From assembly GCF_001758365.1 (NCBI RefSeq), contig NZ_LZFO01000001.1, forward strand, positions 62,001 through 126,000: a stretch of 64,000 nucleotides of DNA, written 5' to 3'. Every line of letters starts with the position of its first letter. The stretch's first letter is position 1. The translations under genes were made by a program, and so were the position numbers. The stretch is from Clostridium acetireducens DSM 10703. Lineage in GTDB: Bacteria; Bacillota; Clostridia; Clostridiales; Clostridiaceae. Below the pieces are notes generated by a model. The model did no database searches, had not been told where the DNA came from, and was given only the letters and a program-made list of their open reading frames with translations. Below are positions 58,625 to 64,000 of this stretch, one piece after another.

Positions 58625-59890
58625 TTAGTACCATCCTCTAAGTTTCATTGCAGTAGCAACTTTCTTAATTGAGTGCATGTAAGCAGCTTGTCTCATTGGT
58701 ACATTGTATTCTTCTTTGATAGCCCAAATAGCGTTGAATGCATCAACCATAGCTTTTTCTTCTCTTTCATTAACTGTTTCTTCATCCCAATAGTATCCAT
58801 ATAAGTTTTGTACCCATTCGAAGTATGAAACAGTAACTCCACCAGCGTTAGTTAATATATCTGGAGTTAATGTAATTCCTCTTTCGTTGATTATTTCATC
58901 AGCGTCTGGAGTAGTTGGACCGTTAGCAGCTTCGCAGATAAGTTTAGCATTTATCTTCTTAGCTACATCAGCAGTTATAGCGTTTTCAAGAGCTGCTGGA
59001 ATTAATATATCAACGTTTAATGCCCAGAATTCATCCATAGTGATTCTCTTTGATCCTGGGAATTCTAATAAGTTTCCGTTTTTAGCCATATGATCAAGCA
59101 TAGCTTGTCCGTCTAATCCTTTTTCGTTGTATATAGCATATGGACCTGCTTCTGGGCACCATTCTGCCATAGCTACAACAGTACCACCTAATTTTTCGCA
59201 GTTGATAACTGTTGATCCACCAACGTTACCTATACCTTGGATAGCTAAGTTAGCTTTCTTTAAATCAATTCCTAATTTTTTAGCTGCTTCTCTAGTTGTA
59301 ACAGCAACACCATATCCAGTTGCAGGACCTCTTCCTTTTGATCCACCGAATTCTACTGGTTTACCAGTTATTACTCCAAGAGCACTTTGTCCAACTAATT
59401 TGTTGTATTCGTCAACCATCCAAGCCATGATTTGTCCGTTAGTACCAACGTCTGGTGCTGGAACGTCAACTTTTTCTCCTATTAATTTATATATTCCATC
59501 GATGTATCCTCTACATAATCTTTCTAATTCACCTTTTGATAATTTGCTAGGATCAACTATGATACCACCTTTACCACCACCATAAGGGATACCTGTTACT
59601 GAGCATTTGAATGTCATCCAAATTGATAAAGCTTTAACTTCATCATAAGAAACGTTTGGATGGAATCTTACTCCACCTTTAGTTGGTCCAACAGCATCGT
59701 TATGTTGAGCTCTGAATCCTTTAAATACTTTTAATGAACCATCATCCATTTTTACTGGAATTGATACTTCAATAACTTTTAGTGGTTCCTTTAGTAATTC
59801 GTAAACTGCAGGTTCCATTCCTAATTTGTCACAAGCTTTTTTAACTTGTTTTTGAGCACTTTCAAATGGGTTTAAGTTTTCTTTTGCCAT
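58625..59890 (-). CDS. gluD: Glutamate dehydrogenase (Glu/Leu/Phe/Val dehydrogenase family)
   Basis: Oxidative deamination of glutamate to 2-oxoglutarate, recycling the amino acceptor for the aminotransferases. 421 residues: FRAQHNDAVGPTKGGVRFHP, catalytic Lys in PYGGGKGG, Asp in VPAPDVGTNG, Rossmann IQGIGNVGGS and NAGGVTVSYFEW. An acidic residue follows the Rossmann segment too far for me to assign cofactor with certainty; NAD is likely. AGGAGG site. G+C and C-ending codons are clearly above the neighbours, showing high expression; sigma-H-type promoter upstream. Confidence 0.95.
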   Translation of the reverse strand: MAKENLNPFESAQKQVKKACDKLGMEPAVYELLKEPLKVIEVSIPVKMDDGSLKVFKGFRAQHNDAVGPTKGGVRFHPNVSYDEVKALSIWMTFKCSVTGIPYGGGKGGIIVDPSKLSKGELERLCRGYIDGIYKLIGEKVDVPAPDVGTNGQIMAWMVDEYNKLVGQSALGVITGKPVEFGGSKGRGPATGYGVAVTTREAAKKLGIDLKKANLAIQGIGNVGGSTVINCEKLGGTVVAMAEWCPEAGPYAIYNEKGLDGQAMLDHMAKNGNLLEFPGSKRITMDEFWALNVDILIPAALENAITADVAKKINAKLICEAANGPTTPDADEIINERGITLTPDILTNAGGVTVSYFEWVQNLYGYYWDEETVNEREEKAMVDAFNAIWAIKEEYNVPMRQAAYMHSIKKVATAMKLRGWY

Positions 59891-59963
59891 ATTAAAATAC
59901 CTCCTAAATGAATTAAATTAACTTTTACTTATTTTTTTATATCTTAATTTTCTTACACTATAT

Positions 59964-59992
59964 ATATTCGATAAATTTTGCAAGAATCCTTC
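59964..59992 (-). promoter_or_regulatory. Near-perfect sigma-H-type promoter of glutamate dehydrogenase
   Basis: On the reverse strand GAAGGATTC (59992-59984) and ATCGAATAT (59972-59964), 11 bases apart; the only departure from consensus is the last -35 base (C for A/T). Leader about 65 bases. Confidence 0.72.
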
Positions 59993-60041
59993 TTTTTTTA
60001 AAAACTTTTTTTAAATTTAGAATATTTTTTTATATTTTAAT

Positions 60042-60083
60042 AAAACCCTTCATTAATAGTACGTACTATTAATGAAGGGTTTT
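60042..60083. terminator. Loop-free 42-base palindrome after the RpiR gene
   Basis: Arms 60042-60062 and 60063-60083 are perfect reverse complements, with AAAACCC/GGGTTTT ends and T-rich flanks. It begins directly after the RpiR stop and ends about 50 bases before the glutamate dehydrogenase promoter. Confidence 0.88.
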
Positions 60084-60088
60084 TATTT

Positions 60089-60973
60089 TTAATATTCTTC
60101 TTTATCTTTAGAAGAGTATACACCGTATTCCTTCCATATATTTTCCAAATCGTTAAATGTCTTTGATATATTATCTTTTTCTCTTAAACCTACTGCTATT
60201 ATAAGTGCATTTATAACGCTTAAAGGTGCTACTAGAGAGTCTACAAAGGAAGCCATATTGCTTTGTGCTATTAATGTATAATCAGACTTAGAAGCAAGAG
60301 GTGATAATAGACTGTCTGTTAGTACAGCAACTTTTGCTCCTCTACTTCTTGCAAAAGTTAATGCTTCTATAGTTTTTGCAGCATATCTAGGAAATCCTAT
60401 GCCAAAAACAAAATCCTTTTCTGTTAAATTTATCATTTGTTCAAATATATCACTAATGCCATAACTTATTACTTTTACATTATCTAATATTATACTTAAA
60501 TAAAATCCTAAGAATTCTGATAAAGCTGTAGAGCTTCGTAATCCTATTATATATATTTTTTCTGCATCAAATATACTATTTACAATATTATCAAAAGTTT
60601 TATGATTTATTTTTTCTAATGTAGCTCTTATATTTTCCATATCTGATTTTAATACACTCTTTAAAGCAGATTCTTGACTTATAAAATCATTAGATAACTC
60701 TATTCTCTGAACAGTAGTTAATTTAGTTTTTATTAAGTTATGCAAAGCCTTTTGTAATTTAGGATAGCCACTAAATCCCAATTCATTTGCAAATCTAACA
60801 ACAGTAGATTCACTAACTCCCACACTAGTACCAAGTTTAGCAGCAGTCATAAAAGCGGCTTTATCATAGTGTTTTAAAATATATTCTGCAATTAATTTTT
60901 GTCCTTTACTTAGTCTTGGAAACTTTATTTGAATTGTATGCATTAAGTCTATATCTTGCTTATTTTCTCCCAT
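60089..60973 (-). CDS. MurR/RpiR family transcriptional regulator
   Basis: 294 residues: N-terminal HTH_6 domain (about 1-80, with AKLGTSVGVSESTVVRFANELGFSGYP) and a C-terminal SIS domain (about 125-270, with GLRSSTALSEFLGFYL and TDSLLSPLASKSD) that in this family senses phosphosugars. No sugar genes are next to it; the neighbour downstream is glutamate dehydrogenase. It may regulate that gene or itself, but no operator is established. GGGATAGGATTTTAGGA precedes the ATG and includes an AGGA site. Confidence 0.9.
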   Translation of the reverse strand: MGENKQDIDLMHTIQIKFPRLSKGQKLIAEYILKHYDKAAFMTAAKLGTSVGVSESTVVRFANELGFSGYPKLQKALHNLIKTKLTTVQRIELSNDFISQESALKSVLKSDMENIRATLEKINHKTFDNIVNSIFDAEKIYIIGLRSSTALSEFLGFYLSIILDNVKVISYGISDIFEQMINLTEKDFVFGIGFPRYAAKTIEALTFARSRGAKVAVLTDSLLSPLASKSDYTLIAQSNMASFVDSLVAPLSVINALIIAVGLREKDNISKTFNDLENIWKEYGVYSSKDKEEY

Positions 60974-61028
60974 CCTAAAATCCTATCCCTTCTCTGCATT
61001 ATATACAAATTTATGAAAGTTTTATTTC

Positions 61029-61057
61029 ATTTTATCATCTATTATATAGTTTATCAA
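61029..61057 (-). promoter_or_regulatory. Sigma-A promoter of the RpiR gene
   Basis: On the reverse strand TTGATA, 17 bases, TAAAAT preceded by TGA. A second TATAAT at 60998-61003 (reverse) is closer to the gene but lacks a -35. Confidence 0.7.
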
Positions 61058-61075
61058 TAATACTTTCATAAATAA

Positions 61076-61240
61076 TTAAATTTCTTTATATATTGTTATT
61101 ACACTATTTTCTTCATTTAAGCTTAAACCAAAAATGAATTCTGAATCACCTAAGTTTTTATTTAAAAAATCTACTACTTTATATAATTCATAATTTGAAT
61201 CAAATTCTTTAGAAGCAACTACTTCTAATTCATTATTCAT
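61076..61240 (-). CDS. Small 54-residue protein, YpmA/DUF4264-like
   Basis: A short gene with a good GGGAGG ribosome binding site and ATG at 61240. The product has the pattern NNELEVVASKEF near the start, then YKVVDFLNKNLGDSEFIFGL and a terminal VITIYKEI. This looks like the YpmA (DUF4264) family of about 55-residue proteins of unknown function; I recognise it by pattern and cannot confirm it by search. It ends 19 bases from the RpiR promoter and begins 18 bases after mnmM, so it is the last gene of the HNH-rluB-mnmM unit. Confidence 0.72.
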   Translation of the reverse strand: MNNELEVVASKEFDSNYELYKVVDFLNKNLGDSEFIFGLSLNEENSVITIYKEI

Positions 61241-61258
61241 TTTTATCCTCCCATTAAT

Positions 61259-61801
61259 TTATTTTTTTTCTATTATTATTAGCGAAGGCGGATTATTGTC
61301 TCTATTAATAAAAGTATGTAATAGTACTGCAAATTTATTTTTAGGTAAGTTTTTTACTAAAGATTTTATATAGTATTCTTCTTGTTTACCTTCAGTATGA
61401 CCTGTATATATAGCTATACTTATAAAACCACCACTATCTAATAGTGTTAAAGCAGATTTTATACTGGTTATGGTAGAGTTGTATTTTGTAGTTATTTCTT
61501 TGTTGCCACCAGGTAAAAAGCCTAAATTATATATAACACAGTTTACTTTTTCTTTTATATATTTATTTAATTCTTCATGAGAATCTTGTATTAGTAGTAC
61601 ATTTTTTTTGTTTTTACAAGCATATTTATCTATAGCTTCTTTTTGAATATCAAAGGAATATACTTTTTTAAATATACTACTTAAAAAATCTGTATCATAG
61701 CCATTGCCTAAAGTAGCATCTATAGCTATTTCAGTGTTTAAACAAAATTTACTTATTATATAATGAGATATTGAGCTTACGTCCTTTACATAATTAAACA
61801 T
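61259..61801 (-). CDS. mnmM: Class I SAM methyltransferase, MnmM (YtqB) family
   Basis: 180-residue SAM-dependent methyltransferase of the former rRNA_methylase/YtqB family; Bacillus YtqB (MnmM) makes the last methylation of mnm5s2U34 in tRNA. SAM motif I is IDATLGNGYDTDFL, the second acidic strand VYSFDIQKEA, and the family block YNLGFLPGGNKEITT is present, ending NNPPSLIIIEKK. Ribosome binding site AAAGGTAGGA. Sits among other RNA-modification genes (rluB-type, HNH), supporting a tRNA role. Confidence 0.87.
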   Translation of the reverse strand: MFNYVKDVSSISHYIISKFCLNTEIAIDATLGNGYDTDFLSSIFKKVYSFDIQKEAIDKYACKNKKNVLLIQDSHEELNKYIKEKVNCVIYNLGFLPGGNKEITTKYNSTITSIKSALTLLDSGGFISIAIYTGHTEGKQEEYYIKSLVKNLPKNKFAVLLHTFINRDNNPPSLIIIEKK

Positions 61802-61823
61802 ATTAATCCTACCTTTTAGTCAA

Positions 61824-62534
61824 TTATAGTGTTTTTAAATAGTTAATTTCTTTTTTATTTAAATGTCTCCATTTACCTAGGGGTAAATTTTTTAATTTAA
61901 TTTTCCCTATAGCAATTCTTTCAAGGTTAATTACAGGATGATTTATTGCGTTACACATTTTTCTTATTTGTCTGTTTTTACCTTCATGTATTATTAGTTT
62001 TACTTTGCTATAGCCATTGAAAGTTTTTATTAAATGAAATTTTGCAGGAGCGGTTATATATCCTCCTATATCTATGCCAGAACAAAAATTTTTTATTTCA
62101 TTTTCTGAAGGTATTCCTTTAATATCAGCTAAATATACCTTATCTATTTCCACTTTAGGATGGATTATTTTATTGTATACATCTCCATCATTAGTTAATA
62201 ATATTAATCCTGTTGTATCACTGTCTAATCTTCCTATAGGGTATATTCTTTCTTTTGTACATACCAAATCTATTATAGTTTTTCTACCTTTTTCATCTTT
62301 AACGGTGGATATATATCCTATAGGTTTGTTTAACATTATATATAATTTATTTTCTTCAACTTTAATTAATTTATTATTTACATACACTTTATCTTTAAAA
62401 GGATCAACTTTATATCCTAATTCACATATTATTTCATTATTTACTTTTACTTTTTTATTTAAAATTATTTCTTCGCATTTTCTTCTAGATGCAACTCCAC
62501 ATCTAGCCATGTACTTTTGTAGCCTTTCCTTCAT
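61824..62534 (-). CDS. rluB: 23S rRNA pseudouridine synthase, RluB family
   Basis: 236 residues: N-terminal S4 domain (RLQKYMARCGVASRRKCEE), then the RsuA-type catalytic domain with the Asp motif YPIGRLDSDTTGLILLTND and the C-terminal EGKNRQIRKM. I start at the ATG 62534, which gives the family N-terminus MKERLQKYMARCG; earlier in-frame starts would overlap the upstream HNH gene. GGGGGA is the likely ribosome binding site. Confidence 0.93.
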   Translation of the reverse strand: MKERLQKYMARCGVASRRKCEEIILNKKVKVNNEIICELGYKVDPFKDKVYVNNKLIKVEENKLYIMLNKPIGYISTVKDEKGRKTIIDLVCTKERIYPIGRLDSDTTGLILLTNDGDVYNKIIHPKVEIDKVYLADIKGIPSENEIKNFCSGIDIGGYITAPAKFHLIKTFNGYSKVKLIIHEGKNRQIRKMCNAINHPVINLERIAIGKIKLKNLPLGKWRHLNKKEINYLKTL

Positions 62535-62551
62535 ACAAAAAAGGTCCCCCT

Positions 62552-62953
62552 TTATAATACTTGGCAAAATTTTTGGTAAATATCTTCTAACATATATTTA
62601 TTATAAGTTTTATTTCCCATAAGCCCTTTTATAATATCTGTTTTTTTAAAACCTTCTTTATATAATTTAAAATCTTTAGTAAGTTTTTTAGATTGACTGC
62701 TATTTAATTTTAAAATACTTATTAATTCTTCTATTGTATAAAAATCTTTAACTAAAATATTTTTTAGTTTAGTTTGCAATTCTAATTTATATTGTATATC
62801 TATTTTTTTATTTTTATGAGGACCATTTTTACCTCTATGGTGTTCTGGACATAAATATTTAAAATTAAGCGGAAAGTCAAAGCCACCTTCACTTTTATAT
62901 ACTATATGATGTCTTTCGGCTTCTTCTTTTGCACAAATTTCACACTTTTCCAA
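62552..62953 (-). CDS. HNH-type zinc protein of unknown role
   Basis: 133 residues. The first 45 hold an HNH-like site: CEICAKEEAERHHIVYKS, then an Asn (LNFKYLC) and CPEHHRG, which give two Cys pairs plus the HH...N...H order of HNH nucleases. The rest is a Lys-rich helical domain (IEELISILKL, SQSKKLTKDFKLY) that could bind nucleic acid. TTG start after GGAGG. It leads an operon of RNA-modifying enzymes and is not in a restriction or phage context. A nuclease function is possible, not shown. Confidence 0.78.
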   Translation of the reverse strand: MEKCEICAKEEAERHHIVYKSEGGFDFPLNFKYLCPEHHRGKNGPHKNKKIDIQYKLELQTKLKNILVKDFYTIEELISILKLNSSQSKKLTKDFKLYKEGFKKTDIIKGLMGNKTYNKYMLEDIYQKFCQVL

Positions 62954-62989
62954 TAGATATCCTCCCTTATAAATTTTCTATACAATATA

Positions 62990-63018
62990 ATAATATACAA
63001 TAATAGTATATGCGTCAA
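62990..63018 (-). promoter_or_regulatory. Sigma-A promoter of the HNH-rluB-mnmM operon
   Basis: On the reverse strand TTGACG, 17 bases, TATTAT, about 30 bases before GGAGG. Confidence 0.72.
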
Positions 63019-63059
63019 TTTTGTGTTATTTACTAAAAATTATTATTAAATGCAGTATA

Positions 63060-63890
63060 TTATAAAACACTTAATTTATATATATCTGTTCTTCTATGTT
63101 TAATAAGCGGAAGTTGTTCTCTTATTTCTTCTATTAAATTTAAATTAATATCTTCAATTAATATGCCTTCTTTTTCATCCATTTCATTAATTATATTTCC
63201 CCAAGGATTAGAAATTATAGAGTGACCATAAGCTTTATAGGAACTTTCTATATTTCTTGCAGGAGAAATACCAAACATATATATTTGATTATCCAGTGCT
63301 CTACTTTTAAATAAAGTACTCCAATGAGCAGGCCCAGTAGTCATATTAAAAGCAGCAGGTATAAAAACCATTTTTGCACCTTTTAAACTCATTATTCTTA
63401 TTAATTCTGGGAATCTAATATCGTAGCATATAGCAACTCCTATTTTACCCCATTTAGTATCTACAATAGTTATATCATTTCCTCTTGATAATACTTCAGA
63501 TTCCATAAATTTAATTTTATCTTTTATATTAATGTCAAAAAGATGGATTTTTCTATGCTTACCTATAATTTTCCCATTGTCATCAAATATGAAACAAGTA
63601 TTATATATGTTTTCTTTTTCATCTTTTTCAGGTATAGAGCCGCCTATTAAATATACTTTTTCTTCTTTAGCTATATTAGATAATGTATTTATAGTCTCTC
63701 CTTCTAGATAACTTTCAGAGTATGAACGAAAGCATTTATTATTGTAAGGACAATTAAACATTTCAGGTAAAGCTATAATTTTTGCACCTTTTTTAGAAGC
63801 TTTTAATATCATTTTTTTAGCTTTTTCTATATTTAATATTTTGTCTTTTTGTATTAGCATTTGGCATAAAGCAACTTTTAAAGATTTCAT
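63060..63890 (-). CDS. Carbon-nitrogen hydrolase (nitrilase superfamily, omega-amidase-like)
   Basis: 276 residues with the complete Glu-Lys-Cys triad: Glu43 in ALPEMFNCPY, Lys114 in GKHRKIHLFDI and Cys155 in GVAICYDIRFPEL. The CPY after the Glu and the GPAHW segment resemble the Nit2/omega-amidase group that hydrolyses 2-oxoglutaramate or 2-oxosuccinamate; the substrate is inferred. AGGAGG site and own promoter. The gene fits the amino-acid catabolism seen nearby but is not in the same operon. Confidence 0.88.
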   Translation of the reverse strand: MKSLKVALCQMLIQKDKILNIEKAKKMILKASKKGAKIIALPEMFNCPYNNKCFRSYSESYLEGETINTLSNIAKEEKVYLIGGSIPEKDEKENIYNTCFIFDDNGKIIGKHRKIHLFDINIKDKIKFMESEVLSRGNDITIVDTKWGKIGVAICYDIRFPELIRIMSLKGAKMVFIPAAFNMTTGPAHWSTLFKSRALDNQIYMFGISPARNIESSYKAYGHSIISNPWGNIINEMDEKEGILIEDINLNLIEEIREQLPLIKHRRTDIYKLSVL

Positions 63891-63932
63891 TATACAAATC
63901 CTCCTAATTAAAGTTTTTATAATTTTTATATA

Positions 63933-63961
63933 AGTATACCATTAAATAAATAGTTTATAAA
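63933..63961 (-). promoter_or_regulatory. Promoter of the nitrilase gene
   Basis: On the reverse strand TTTATA, 17 bases, TATACT preceded by TGG (extended -10), about 35 bases before the ATG. Confidence 0.65.
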
Positions 63962-64000
63962 TTTCTTGCTATATACTTTTTGGTTTACTTTTGTTTTAAA

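Noticed and set aside
59127-59585. Open frame of 152 codons on the forward strand within gluD
   Set aside because: Opposite a clear, highly expressed glutamate dehydrogenase; Pro/Ser/Thr-rich product is what the reverse complement of that gene gives.
60961-60990. AGGATTTTAGGA before the RpiR gene as a further sigma-H -35
   Set aside because: No GAAT element at 11-12 bases downstream; the sequence more likely serves as the ribosome binding region.
62074-62622. Open frame of 182 codons on the forward strand across rluB and the HNH gene
   Set aside because: Overlaps two well-supported reverse genes, no ribosome binding site, hydrophobic low-complexity product from A+T-rich antisense DNA.
1-64000. 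tRNA, rRNA or CRISPR loci
   Set aside because: No G+C-rich cloverleaf-like blocks, no rRNA-like conserved segments and no regularly spaced repeats were seen; the only close repeats are the two units near 37.3 kb.

Overview
The window is about 64 kb of very A+T-rich chromosome from a spore-forming member of Clostridium sensu stricto. This rests on the pervasive A/T-ending codons, strong AGGAGG ribosome binding sites, a PolC-type replicase, spoVS, a YlmC/YmxH homologue, a CotS-family coat protein, the IspH-S1 fusion typical of clostridia, and the local gene order. A highly expressed glutamate dehydrogenase and two aminotransferases suggest an amino-acid-fermenting species, but I cannot name it. 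I see no tRNA, rRNA, CRISPR array, insertion sequence or prophage.

Layout. (1) 1-9.4 kb, forward: envelope and isoprenoid genes (uppS, truncated by the window edge, cdsA, dxr, rseP, ispG), then polC. (2) 9.7-19.4 kb, forward: the translation and RNA operon rimP-nusA-rnpM-infB-rbfA-nrnA-truB-ribF, then rpsO and pnp. (3) 19.5-30.8 kb, forward: M16 peptidase, ylmC, dapG, tepA, ftsK/spoIIIE, rimO, pgsA, recA, rny, spoVS. (4) 30.9-33.4 kb: a three-gene membrane cassette (decaprenyl-phosphate phosphoribosyltransferase-like UbiA protein, GT-C glycosyltransferase, small DMT/SMR transporter), the most accessory-looking segment. (5) 33.5-40 kb: aminotransferase, HPr, DUF378 protein, purB, an 847-base A+T-rich gap with repeats, a Xer-like tyrosine recombinase, a Cys-rich acidic protein and lexA. 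(6) 40-49 kb, reverse: ynbB-like gene, hfq, miaA, mutL, mutS, miaB. (7) 49-64 kb: two aminotransferases (forward), then reverse-strand GNAT, cotS, speD, ispH-rpsA, cmk, ytfP-like oxidoreductase, glutamate dehydrogenase, an RpiR regulator, a 54-residue protein, mnmM, rluB-type synthase, HNH protein and a nitrilase.

The most striking signal is regulatory. Seven genes or operons are preceded, in the correct orientation, by a perfect or near-perfect match to the sigma-H promoter consensus known from Bacillus (RnAGGAwWW, 11-12 bases, RnnGAATWW): ftsK, spoVS, the tyrosine recombinase, hfq, the aminotransferase at 49145, cmk-ispH-rpsA and glutamate dehydrogenase. This suggests one early-sporulation/stationary-phase regulon joining DNA translocation, spore assembly, recombination, RNA chaperoning, amino-acid catabolism and isoprenoid/translation functions. 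Two SOS operators also stand out: a perfect LexA box at the recA promoter and a near-perfect one over the lexA -35.

Many intergenic regions contain intrinsic terminators that are perfect or almost loop-free palindromes, the longest being 48 bases between rpsO and pnp. Several start codons have been placed downstream of the longest frame because the ribosome binding site and family N-terminus agree there (dxr, rimP, infB, M16 peptidase, rimO, pgsA, rny, lexA, hfq, miaB, rluB).
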